From: CAVVMA01 sp963788205
Lineage (GTDB): Bacteria; Desulfobacterota; Binatia; Binatales; Binataceae
Length of the DNA: 64,000 nt
Assembly (NCBI GenBank): GCA_963788205.1
Contig: CAWBGG010000009.1
Span: 744,001 to 808,000 of the forward strand
Reading direction: 5' to 3'
A program made the position numbers and the translations under genes. Shown piece after piece: positions 51,974-60,343 of the stretch; within the stretch, counting starts at the first letter, position 1; each line of letters starts with the position of its first letter. A model generated the notes under the pieces. It searched no databases. It was not told the DNA's origin and was given only the letters and a program-made list of their open reading frames with translations.

Positions 51974-53040
51974 GACCGGAGCGAACCGCCGCTATCGCGC
52001 CGGAGCAGGTAGACGAAGAACGGGCCGCCGCACAGCGCCGTAATCGCGCCGACCGGCAGCTCGGCGGGCGCGATAATCGTGCGCGCCAGTAGATCCGCCG
52101 CGATCATGAAGGCCGCTCCGCCCAGCAGCGCCGCCGGCAGCAGCAGGCGATGGTCCGCGCCGAGCGCGAGCCGGATTACGTGCGGCACGATCAACCCGAC
52201 GAACGAAATGATGCCGCTGACGGAAACCGCCGCGCCGATCATGATCGAGGTCCAGAGAAAAATCGCGCGCCGCATCCGGTCAACGTCGACGCCCAGCTCG
52301 CTGGCCGCCTCGTCGCCGAGGCTCAGCAGATTCATGTCGCGCGCATGAGCCATCAGCGCCGCGAATCCGATTGCGCCGAGCCCGGCCGCAGTCGCGATTT
52401 CACGCCAGGTGGGCGCCTCGAAGCTTCCCATCAGCCAGAACAGGATGCTGTGGACGACGTAAAAGTTGACGGTCGCGTTCACGATCATGATCGCCGCGCC
52501 CCAGAATGAGTTGAAGATCACGCCCACCAGCAACAACGTGAACGGCTCGAGCCGTCCCTCGACCACCGCCAGCCGGTAGACCGCGACGGTCGAGAGCAGC
52601 GCGGCGCCGAACGCGCACAGCGGGACGATTCCTTCCGGTGCGCCCAGGCGCGCGCCGACGATCAGCGCGAGGATCGCGCCGAACGCGCCGCCTCCCGAGA
52701 TGCCCAGGATTCCGCCCTCGGCCAACGGATTGCGCACCAGCGCCTGCAGCGCCGCGCCCGACGCGGCCAGCACCGCGCCGACTATCGCGGCCATCAGGAC
52801 GCGCGGCAGGCGCGCGGCGAAGAAGATCGCGTGATCGGCGCCGGCGCGATCGCTGAACGCGCGCACCAGATCGACATGCACGCTCCCAAACGCACAGGCA
52901 GTAACTGCGACTATCAGTAGAATGGTGCCCAGGATGCCGAGTACGGTGAGCAGCCGCGCCAAGGTCAGATGCGCCCGATGAAGCCCGTCTGCGGCGGCTT
53001 CGGACGCAGAGCGATCGAGCGCAGCGGCGGGGCGCGTCAT
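51970..53040 (-). CDS. BtuC/FecCD-type ABC importer permease
   Basis: The 356-residue protein has about nine hydrophobic segments and the family motifs RLPRVLMAAIVGAVLAASGA and PLAEGGILGISGGGAFGA. ATG 53040 overlaps the stop of the binding-protein gene (ATGA). I reject the longer frame upstream that overlaps the binding protein. Confidence 0.9.
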   Translation of the reverse strand: MTRPAAALDRSASEAAADGLHRAHLTLARLLTVLGILGTILLIVAVTACAFGSVHVDLVRAFSDRAGADHAIFFAARLPRVLMAAIVGAVLAASGAALQALVRNPLAEGGILGISGGGAFGAILALIVGARLGAPEGIVPLCAFGAALLSTVAVYRLAVVEGRLEPFTLLLVGVIFNSFWGAAIMIVNATVNFYVVHSILFWLMGSFEAPTWREIATAAGLGAIGFAALMAHARDMNLLSLGDEAASELGVDVDRMRRAIFLWTSIMIGAAVSVSGIISFVGLIVPHVIRLALGADHRLLLPAALLGGAAFMIAADLLARTIIAPAELPVGAITALCGGPFFVYLLRRDSGGSLRS

Positions 53041-53939
53041 GGGTTGTGCTGCGCCGGGAGGGCCGCGCTGATGCCGGCGCCCGGATGAATTTCCGCCGCG
53101 AGTTCCTCCAGCGCCATCCAGACGCGCGGTCCGGGATGAAGCATCACGTCGTCCCGGTAGCCGAAAACTCGCTGCTCCCGCACCGCCGGGATCGACGGAA
53201 AGCGGCTCCAGAAGCCACCCGGCGCGGAAGCATCGCTGCCCATCTGCCCGTCGATAATCACCTCGGGCGCACTCGCGATGATGTATTCGATACTCAACCG
53301 CGGCCACGCCTGCGCGGCGCGATCGGCGATATTGATTCCACCGGCGCACTTGAGCAGCTCGTCGAGGTAGGTACCGGGACCGACCGCCACGATCGGCTGG
53401 TGTCCCACCAGCATCAGCACCTTGCGCGGTGTAGCGTCTTTGAGCCGCGCCCGCACCGAATCGAGATGCGATTGAATCGCTGCGACCAGTTCGTCCGCCT
53501 GATGGCTGTGGCCGGTCTGTTCGCCGACTTTGACGATCATCGTGCGGATGTCGTCGAGCGTGTCGGCGTTCACCATCAGCGTGGGAAATCCGATCGCCTC
53601 GAGCGCGCGGACCTGCCGCACATTGGACGAGCTCTCCAGGCCGATCACCAGCGTCGGCCTGAGCCCGGTGACCGCCTCGACGTTCGGCGTCAGATACGAC
53701 CCGACAATGGGCAGCCGCCGGGCTTCCGCCGGATAGTCGGAGAACTCCGCGACGCCGACTACTTCAGGCCCGGCGCCGAGCGCGAACAACGTTTCAGTGA
53801 TCGCCGGCGCGAGCGACACGATTCGCCTAGGTTGGTCCGCACGCGCGGGTGCAGACCCGAGTGTAGAAAAGACCACCGCGATCGCGGCCAGCGCGCTCAA
53901 GGCGAGCGTCGCGCCCGGCCTGTTTAGCCCAATTGCCAC
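53037..53939 (-). CDS. BtuF-like periplasmic binding protein
   Basis: The 300-residue protein has a signal peptide (hydrophobic core about 10-28, ending APARA) and the type III binding fold (VSLAPAITETLFALG, FSDYP, PTLVIGLESSSN, LHPGPRVWMALEELA). Cobalamin is the most likely ligand, with heme or siderophore as alternatives. No cobalamin riboswitch is visible in the 108-bp divergent gap to the EtfBA gene. Confidence 0.88.
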   Translation of the reverse strand: MAIGLNRPGATLALSALAAIAVVFSTLGSAPARADQPRRIVSLAPAITETLFALGAGPEVVGVAEFSDYPAEARRLPIVGSYLTPNVEAVTGLRPTLVIGLESSSNVRQVRALEAIGFPTLMVNADTLDDIRTMIVKVGEQTGHSHQADELVAAIQSHLDSVRARLKDATPRKVLMLVGHQPIVAVGPGTYLDELLKCAGGINIADRAAQAWPRLSIEYIIASAPEVIIDGQMGSDASAPGGFWSRFPSIPAVREQRVFGYRDDVMLHPGPRVWMALEELAAEIHPGAGISAALPAQHNP

Positions 53940-54047
53940 ATCGCGAACCTACCAGAGAAACCACCGCTGAAAATATCGCCTCGGGACCAACGCTTGATTT
54001 CCAGCTCGGCGTTGCATCGACACGACCGGCTCGACTAGCCTGCTTGC

Positions 54048-55871
54048 GTGCTCAAAATCGCCGTTTGCATCAAGCAAATTCCGCTGATCGAAGACGCCAA
54101 CTTCGACCCGGTTACCAAGACTATCCGGCGCGACGGCCCGGCGGTCATCAGCGCGTTTGACCTGCGCGCGGTCGCGCTCGCGGTCGATCTGAAAAAACGC
54201 TTCGGCGCCGAAACCGTGGTGATTACGATGGGTCCGCCGCCGGCCAAAGCCGCGCTGACCGAGGCGCTCGCGATGGGGCTGGACCGGGCGGTGCATCTGG
54301 TGGACCGCGCCTTTGCCGGCTCCGACACGCTTGCCACCGCGCGCGCGCTCGCGATGTGGCTTAAGCGGGAGCCGTTCGATCTGATTCTGCTCGGAAAATA
54401 TTCGCTCGACGCCGAGACCGGACAGGTCGGTCCTGAGATTGCCGAGTTGCTCGGTATCGCCCAGATAACCGGCGTGCGCAAGCTCGAAATCGAAGGGCGC
54501 ACGATTCGCGCAGAGCGCGAAAGTGACGAGGGCTTTGAGGAGATCGAGTGCGGCCTGCCGGCGCTGCTGACCTGCGCGGAGCGTGTTGCGGCGCCGATCC
54601 GGGTCAAGCCGGAGGCAGCGGAGGAGGCCAAATCGCAGCCAATCGAGGCGGTCGGCGCGGCCGGGCTCGATCCCGACCTGGCGAAATTTGGCCTCGCCGG
54701 CTCGCCGACCTGGGTGCAGGAAATCCGCGTGCTGGAAAATCGGCGTGTGCAATGCCGCCTGATCGACGCTGCCGATCCGGAGCGAGCGGCGCTCGAGCTG
54801 GTCGCGGCGCTCGAAGCGGCGGGCGCGATGCGGCCGCGCACGCATTCGCGCCGGCCGGTCGGAAGCCTGCGGCGCCCGTCCGTGCCCGGCCGCGACGTGT
54901 GGGTGGTGTGCGAGACCAACCTGGCGAAAGAAGTCACCCGCGGCTCGCTCGAATTGCTCTCGCTCGGCGACGAGCTGGCCGTGCGGCTCGGCGGCGCGCT
55001 GTGCGCCGTCGGCTCGGCCGCCGCGCTCGGCGCTCACGCCGCGACGCTCGCGGGTTACGGCGCCGATCGCATCGTGATGCTGGAGCACCCGTCGCTCGAA
55101 GCCTGGCCGCCCGACCTCGCGGCCGAGGCGATTGCGCAACTGGTGCGAGAGCGATCGCCATGGGGGCTTTTGATTTGCGCCAGCGAGCGCGGCCGCGATT
55201 GGGGTCCGCGCCTCGCCGCCCGGCTTGGGCTTGGCCTTACCGGCGACGCGATCGGAATCGAGCTCGACGCGGAGCATCGGATGGTCGCGCTCAAGCCGGC
55301 CTTCGGCGGAAACATCGTCGCGCCGATTCTGTCGAAGACTTATCCGCAGATGGCGACCGTGCGTTCGGGCGTGCTCGAGCTCGCCGAACCCAATCCGTCG
55401 CGCGAGGCGGAAGTCGAAATCGTCCGGCCGAGCCTGAAGGCGCCCATGTCAAAGCTGATCGCGGCGCATTCGATTCTCGATTCGTCGCTTGCGCCGCTGG
55501 AGGGCGCCGAGGTCGTGGTCGGCATCGGCACCGGGGTTGGCGGACCCGAAGGCGTCGAGCAAATCAAGGAATTCGCGAGGGTGCTGGGAGCCGGCCTTTG
55601 CGCCACGCGGCGCGTTACAGACGCAGGATGGTGTCCGCGCCAGTTGCAGGTGGGGCTCACCGGCAAGGCGATCGAGCCGCGGCTCTATTTCGCGATCGGC
55701 GTGCGCGGTGCGCCGAACCATACCTGCGGGATCAAGCGCGCGCAGACCGTGGTTGCGATCAACAACGACCCGGAGGCGCCGATCTTCGAGCGCGCCAATC
55801 TCGGCATCGTCGCCGATTGGGCCGCGGTGATGCCGCCGCTGATCGCGGCGTTTCGCTCCCGCCGCGATTGA
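54048..55871 (+). CDS. Fused electron transfer flavoprotein EtfB-EtfA
   Basis: One 607-residue polypeptide joins the beta domain (1-~260, KIAVCIKQIP, AETGQVGPEIAE) and the alpha domain (~290-607), which ends in the EtfA signature GVRGAPNHTCGIKRAQTVVA and FERANLGIVADW. Normally these are two proteins. It would carry electrons from acyl-CoA or similar dehydrogenases to the quinone pool. The start is GTG 54048. The fusion sits without neighbouring dehydrogenase or EtfQO genes. Confidence 0.9.
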   Translation: MLKIAVCIKQIPLIEDANFDPVTKTIRRDGPAVISAFDLRAVALAVDLKKRFGAETVVITMGPPPAKAALTEALAMGLDRAVHLVDRAFAGSDTLATARALAMWLKREPFDLILLGKYSLDAETGQVGPEIAELLGIAQITGVRKLEIEGRTIRAERESDEGFEEIECGLPALLTCAERVAAPIRVKPEAAEEAKSQPIEAVGAAGLDPDLAKFGLAGSPTWVQEIRVLENRRVQCRLIDAADPERAALELVAALEAAGAMRPRTHSRRPVGSLRRPSVPGRDVWVVCETNLAKEVTRGSLELLSLGDELAVRLGGALCAVGSAAALGAHAATLAGYGADRIVMLEHPSLEAWPPDLAAEAIAQLVRERSPWGLLICASERGRDWGPRLAARLGLGLTGDAIGIELDAEHRMVALKPAFGGNIVAPILSKTYPQMATVRSGVLELAEPNPSREAEVEIVRPSLKAPMSKLIAAHSILDSSLAPLEGAEVVVGIGTGVGGPEGVEQIKEFARVLGAGLCATRRVTDAGWCPRQLQVGLTGKAIEPRLYFAIGVRGAPNHTCGIKRAQTVVAINNDPEAPIFERANLGIVADWAAVMPPLIAAFRSRRD

Positions 55872-55877
55872 GCATCG

Positions 55878-56948
55878 TTACCGACGCACCTCGTACAGCG
55901 CGGAGAACAAGTCCTCGATCGGCAGGCGGCGGAAGCGCGTGAAGCCGGCCTGCGCGCACAGCTCGCGCGCCTTGGGCTCGCCCATCACCGCGCCGATTCC
56001 CGCCCCGCCCTCGGCGAGCGACACGGTCATGCAATACAGCGTGCTCATCGAATACATCATGCGGCCCATCGGGTTGAGATTGTCCTCCAGATTTCCCGAC
56101 ACGTTCATTTCGAGCATCAGGTAGGTCCCGTCGGGCTTGAGCGCCTGCCGGATCGATTTGAGCAGCGCGACCGGATCGACCGAATCGTGCACCACGTCAA
56201 AGGTCGTGATGAAGTCCCATCGCTCGGCCGGCAGCTTGGTGCAATCGACCGCCTCGAAGGCGATCCGGTCCCTGAGCCCGGCGGCGCGGGCGTTGGTTCG
56301 CGCGCGCTCTATCGATTCTGGATGCGAGTCGTAGCCGAAAACCAGCGCCCGGGGAAATTCCTTGGCGAGCGTGATCGCGGCGCGCCCGCTGCCGCATCCA
56401 ACGTCCAGCGCGCTGCCGCCGTCGGAGAGCGTATCGATCACCTGCGGCATCGCCGGAAGCCATCGGCGGACCAGATGATGCTGGTACATCGGCGCGGTGA
56501 TACGCTCGATGCCCTCGAAGGTCTCCGGCGGATATTCGCTCTGCGGCACTCCCTTGCCGGTCTTGAAGGCCTCCGCGACCTTAGGTGCCATCGTGATATT
56601 GGCGATTCCCTCGATCAGGCCGCCGAAGAAAAACGGCGAGTTCTCGTCGGCCAGGATCATCGCGTGCTCGGGCGGCATCATGAACTTGCGCGTCGCCGAG
56701 TCATATTCGACATAGTGTGCCGCCGCCATCGCACCGAGCCATTCGCGCAGATAGCGCTCACTGAGCCCGGTGCGCTCGGCCAGCTCCACGCTGGTGACCC
56801 ATCCGGCGTCCGCGAGCGCCTTGAAGATCCCAAGCTGGTCGCCGATATAAGTGAGCGCACCCTGCATCGCGGTGCCGATGTCGGTCATGGCCTGGAAGGC
56901 GAACGCCTTCACCTTGTTCCAATCAAGCTGCGGTTTCAGGTCGGGCAT
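55878..56948 (-). CDS. SAM-dependent methyltransferase with N-terminal winged helix
   Basis: The 356-residue protein (ATG 56948, AGGAG upstream) has a winged-helix dimerisation domain (about 25-95, WVTSVELAERTGLSERYLRE) followed by a class I fold: ALDVGCGSGRAAI, VFGYDSHPESI, FDVVHDS and KPDGTYLMLEM. The architecture resembles small-molecule O- or C-methyltransferases. Substrate unknown. Confidence 0.8.
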   Translation of the reverse strand: MPDLKPQLDWNKVKAFAFQAMTDIGTAMQGALTYIGDQLGIFKALADAGWVTSVELAERTGLSERYLREWLGAMAAAHYVEYDSATRKFMMPPEHAMILADENSPFFFGGLIEGIANITMAPKVAEAFKTGKGVPQSEYPPETFEGIERITAPMYQHHLVRRWLPAMPQVIDTLSDGGSALDVGCGSGRAAITLAKEFPRALVFGYDSHPESIERARTNARAAGLRDRIAFEAVDCTKLPAERWDFITTFDVVHDSVDPVALLKSIRQALKPDGTYLMLEMNVSGNLEDNLNPMGRMMYSMSTLYCMTVSLAEGGAGIGAVMGEPKARELCAQAGFTRFRRLPIEDLFSALYEVRR

Positions 56949-57004
56949 GTGCTCTCCTCGAGTAACGATGCGCATGAAACTCCCGCGCCGTATTCTCGCT
57001 GGCC

Positions 57005-57128
57005 GCGGCGCCTTTACCTTAATACTCTCGCGCGAAGAGCGGGAGAGGATTGGGGTAGGGCGGCGCCTCCGGGAACACAGACCGGCGGCCGGTTCGATTG
57101 CAAACTCCCGGAGGCAAGGAGCATCACG
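57005..57128. repeat. Left copy of the DUF1054 promoter region
   Basis: This stretch holds a CTCTC...GAGAG hairpin and a run-up to the ribosome site (AAGGAGCATCACG) like the one at 59105-59215 before the intact DUF1054 gene, but with many differences. Confidence 0.55.
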
Positions 57129-57235
57129 GTGGCGACGCTGGGATTCACCCGAGCCGATTTCGATGTCCTCAAGGTCGAGGGCTTCAACGAGCGGATGCAG
57201 CAGATCTATGCGCGGGTTCGTCCCCGGCTGATCCG
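57129..57235 (+). pseudogene. 5' fragment of a DUF1054 gene
   Basis: The GTG at 57129 opens VATLGFTRADFDVLKVEGFN and continues to RVRPRL, about 96% like the start of the intact gene at 59216. At about 57235 homology stops at the junction with IS1380 transposase sequence. Confidence 0.85.
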
Positions 57236-57480
57236 CCGCCGCTTTCGCGCCAATGAGGTACGGGTGTGGCTCAGTCTGATCACCCATAACCTGGGCAACC
57301 TATGGTGGCGGCTGGTGCTGCCGGCACGGATCGGAAACTGCTCGCTGACTAGCTCGCAGCAGCGACCGGTGAAAACCGGCGGCGCTTATTAAAGCACGTC
57401 GCAACCACTGGCTGCGCTCGGCGGAGAGTCAGCTCACACGGCGGTTGTTCACGGCAAGCCGCGGAAAATTGCGACACTGG
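57235..57480 (+). pseudogene. IS1380-family transposase C-terminal relic
   Basis: The frame RRRFRANEVRVWLSLITHNL, then RLVLPARIGNCSLTS and QQRPVKTGG matches the C-terminal region of IS1380-type transposases. It ends in a stop, and the expected continuation (KARRNHWLRSAESQLTRRLF) is in another frame from about 57393. Catalytic parts and a left end are missing. It is directly fused to the DUF1054 fragment. Confidence 0.75.
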
Positions 57481-57778
57481 CTCTGCCGGCTGGATAGCCC
57501 GCGGTGGCGGCTTCCAAATCGCCTGCTAGCAGATGTTTGGAAGGAAAGGTGTCTTTGGAAATCCATCGCGAAGGGCCGGATCACGGTTTTGTTTCACCCG
57601 AAATCATGGAACTGGCCACTCCGCCTGCCGGACCGTGGCCTGCGGGAGAAAGCTCAAATCCTTGCACCACAGCGCGAATTTGCACTATAAGTGTTCCCGG
57701 GTCGAAAGGTCATGATGGAAGTCCTGGCTAAGCTCCGAGTTGCCAACGGAACCTTGAGGACGGTGCGGAGGGACCAGC
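57481..57778. other. Intergenic stretch before the 417-residue gene
   Basis: No gene is supported. The region is lower in GC. The end holds a clear ribosome site (GGAGGGACC) for the next ATG. Confidence 0.45.
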
Positions 57779-59032
57779 ATGGCGAGTGACAACATACTTA
57801 GGGAGTTGTATCAAGCGCTAGGAGAGGACAAATGGCGGCGGACCAATCCGTTCTCGGGCGACATCGCAATCGCGGATGGCGTGCTACTGAATCCATTTTC
57901 CTCCTCCGCCCAATGCGCGGAGCAACTGTCTAACTGGTTGCAGAAGAACCAACCCTGTATTTTCGGACAGGCAACAGCTGCCATAGGACGACTACACTTC
58001 TGTTTTCTGACCGAGGAAGACATTCTGACCAAGAGCGACTCAAACATTAAAGATGTCATCCATAGCCGGGTTTTGGAATGGAAGCGGCGGTCTCTGCAAC
58101 CGATACAAGATTTTTCCACCCCAGCTCACGGGTTCGTTTTGGCGGCCATAGCTCCAAGAATTTCCAGAGCGGCGCCTGATGCACACCTTCGCGACTTCGC
58201 GATGAAGGTCCGTGAACTCTGGGGCCCCCCGGCTTCTGAGGAAAGATCGGGAAAGGTGACCTGGGAGACCTTATATCTCCAGAATCCCGCTGACCGGAGA
58301 TATTTCAAGTTCACTTTTAGTGTTGATTTTTTTGCATCTGCCGGGGACGGCAGGTGGTGGAGTGATCACCGCTGCCCTGGTGGAATCCTCTTTACTGCTA
58401 ATTCCGTCGGTCATCTGCGCAGCTACCGAGAATGGTATGAAGGACACGGAGACCAGACTGAATGGACTCTCAAGAATGCCATGAACACGATCAGGAAGGC
58501 AGCCGACACGCGGTACGGTAAGGCGACCTGGCTGAGACCTCTCTTGAATGGTCAACCGGTCGTCCAGCGTTTCCCGTGTCCTTTCTCTACCCCGGACCCT
58601 CGGTTAGAGGGCAAGGATTGGACCCGCTATGGCGGATACTTGCACACCGATCACTCGATCCGATCCGAGTTTTTTCACGAGGAGCCAGAGAAGCTTTCTG
58701 AGGTGAGCGAACGCGAGTACCTGGAGGACTTCACTTATTTGTACGACAAGCAGGCTAAAGACTACATTCGATTTGTCCAAGGAGCACCGGTTTCGGAGGA
58801 GGAAGTATATGACGAGCTTGGTAACCCAGAGAGTTGGATCACCGTAGTGGGTCGGGAACCAAGAGCAGCGCTTTCGGGACCGTTTCGCAGCCCGGAGGGT
58901 AGGGTCGGAGTGGCAGGGCGCAGAGCAAAAGCGGCAATTCCCGCATCGGAGCGCCGCAAGATTGGTAAGCACCTGAGCGAGGGACGAAAGTGGCGCCTCT
59001 CGCCGAAGCAACGGCGGCTTTTGCTGGAATAG
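57779..59032 (+). CDS. Unknown 417-residue protein of probable foreign origin
   Basis: The soluble protein has no signal or TM segment and no motif I recognise. A central aromatic/His-Cys cluster (GDGRWWSDHRCPGGILFTAN, about 195-215) and an acidic part (EKLSEVSEREYLEDFTYLYD) stand out; the C-terminus is basic (RRKIGKHLSEGRKWRLSPKQ) and could bind nucleic acid. A good ribosome site is present. Lower GC than neighbours and location between duplicated DUF1054 5' ends, next to an IS relic, indicate acquisition. Confidence 0.6.
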   Translation: MASDNILRELYQALGEDKWRRTNPFSGDIAIADGVLLNPFSSSAQCAEQLSNWLQKNQPCIFGQATAAIGRLHFCFLTEEDILTKSDSNIKDVIHSRVLEWKRRSLQPIQDFSTPAHGFVLAAIAPRISRAAPDAHLRDFAMKVRELWGPPASEERSGKVTWETLYLQNPADRRYFKFTFSVDFFASAGDGRWWSDHRCPGGILFTANSVGHLRSYREWYEGHGDQTEWTLKNAMNTIRKAADTRYGKATWLRPLLNGQPVVQRFPCPFSTPDPRLEGKDWTRYGGYLHTDHSIRSEFFHEEPEKLSEVSEREYLEDFTYLYDKQAKDYIRFVQGAPVSEEEVYDELGNPESWITVVGREPRAALSGPFRSPEGRVGVAGRRAKAAIPASERRKIGKHLSEGRKWRLSPKQRRLLLE

Positions 59033-59215
59033 AGTCAAAGAGCTAACACGGCGATCACGCAGACGCGGTTCCACAGGGTCATGAATTGGGACACGTGCAA
59101 AGTGCGCTTAATCCTCTCGCGTGCAAAGGTGGAGAGGACTAGGATAGGGTTCTGGCTGCGGGACACAGGATTGGCGCCGATTCGACAATCGATTCCCGTG
59201 GCGAGGAGCATCACG

Positions 59216-59836
59216 GTGGCGACGCTGGGATTCATGCGGGCCGATTTCGACGTCTTCAAGGTCGAGGGCTTCAACGAGCGGATGCAGCAGATCTATGCGC
59301 GGGTTCGTCCCCGGCTGGTCAGGCTCGGCGACGAGCTGGCGCCCGAGCTGGGACGCAGGCTGCACATGGAATTCTTCCCGCACGTCGCGAAGCATGCGCG
59401 CCGCACCGTCAATCCTCCGCCGGAAACCTGGGCCGCGTTCGGCCCTTCGGAACGAGGCTACAAACGGTACGGTTATCTGGCATTATGTATATCGGGGCTG
59501 GGAATCCATGCGCGCGCGGTCGTCAAGCCGGAGGCCGACCACCGGCCTGAGATGGGCGCGCTCCTGAAAAAGAAGGCCGCCGAGCTGACGCGATCGTTCA
59601 AGGGCGCGCCGATCGCCCGCTACGAAAAGTGGGATTTCACGCGGATGCCCGAAGCCCAGCCGGCGACCGACGGCCTGTGGGGCGATCTCGCACGAGGACT
59701 GGAGAAAAAGAGCGGCGGGCTCGACGTAGGCTTCGGATGGGGTGTCGGCGAAGCGCTGAAAGTGGATCGTGCCGAGATCCTCGACGCTTTCCGCGAACTC
59801 GAGCCTTTTTATCGCATCCTGCGCTCAGTGGCGTAG
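59216..59836 (+). CDS. DUF1054 / UPF0637 (YktB-like) protein
   Basis: The 206-residue product (GTG 59216 after AGGAG) matches UPF0637: GFMRADFDVFKVEGFNERM at the start, WAAFGPSERGYKRYGYLAL, and KWDFTRMPEA. Function unknown. The gene is intact; its 5' ~105 bp and part of the promoter are repeated at 57005-57235. Confidence 0.8.
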   Translation: MATLGFMRADFDVFKVEGFNERMQQIYARVRPRLVRLGDELAPELGRRLHMEFFPHVAKHARRTVNPPPETWAAFGPSERGYKRYGYLALCISGLGIHARAVVKPEADHRPEMGALLKKKAAELTRSFKGAPIARYEKWDFTRMPEAQPATDGLWGDLARGLEKKSGGLDVGFGWGVGEALKVDRAEILDAFRELEPFYRILRSVA

Positions 59837-59933
59837 GTCGCAACTCCAGTTAAAGTCGCGCCTCCCGCAGTCTCCCGCTGGCTCGGGAATTCGAGCGGCG
59901 CGACTCGACGCGCCGGACGGGGAACTGCGAGCC

Positions 59934-60281
59934 TCAGTTGCCCTCATCCTGCTGGCGCTGGCTGCTTTGCTCGATCAACTGCTGATGGCGCTCGCGCTCT
60001 TCCTCGCGTTGGGTTTGAGCGTCGTTCTGCTGTTCCTGATTCTGGTCCTGCGCCTGGTCTTGGTCCTGATCCTGCTGCGCTTGGTCGCCTTGCTGATCTT
60101 CCTGGTCCTGGTTGGGCTGCTGAGCCTGATCATTCTGGTAGTCGGAATTCGAGTCGTCCTGCGCGAACGCGGGTGTCGAGCCCAGCGACGAATGCCCAAT
60201 GCCGAGGCAGGTGGCGGGTATTACGCTCACGCTTGCGCCGATCAGAAACCCTGCCAATATAAACAGCGATCTTTTCAACAT
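59934..60281 (-). CDS. Secreted Gln/Asp-rich low-complexity protein
   Basis: The 115-residue product has a signal peptide (1-~40, ending AFA) followed by a ~70-residue mature part made almost only of Gln, Asp, Glu and Asn (NDQAQQPNQDQEDQQGDQAQ). It should be disordered, acidic and metal- or water-binding. Similar low-complexity proteins occur in soil bacteria without known function. It lies next to a DUF1329 gene on the same strand. Confidence 0.65.
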   Translation of the reverse strand: MLKRSLFILAGFLIGASVSVIPATCLGIGHSSLGSTPAFAQDDSNSDYQNDQAQQPNQDQEDQQGDQAQQDQDQDQAQDQNQEQQNDAQTQREEERERHQQLIEQSSQRQQDEGN

Positions 60282-60343
60282 CGAACTATTACCTCCCGGT
60301 TCTACTACGCCGGTGTGCGCCGGACGGCTTCACGCAAGCAACT

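Noticed and set aside
52979..53349. N-terminal extension of the BtuC-type permease
   Set aside because: It would overlap the binding-protein gene by about 300 bp; the ATGA overlap at 53037-53040 marks the real start.
53930..54047. Cobalamin riboswitch ahead of the BtuF-like gene
   Set aside because: The gap to the divergent gene is only 108 bp and lacks the conserved B12-box sequence.
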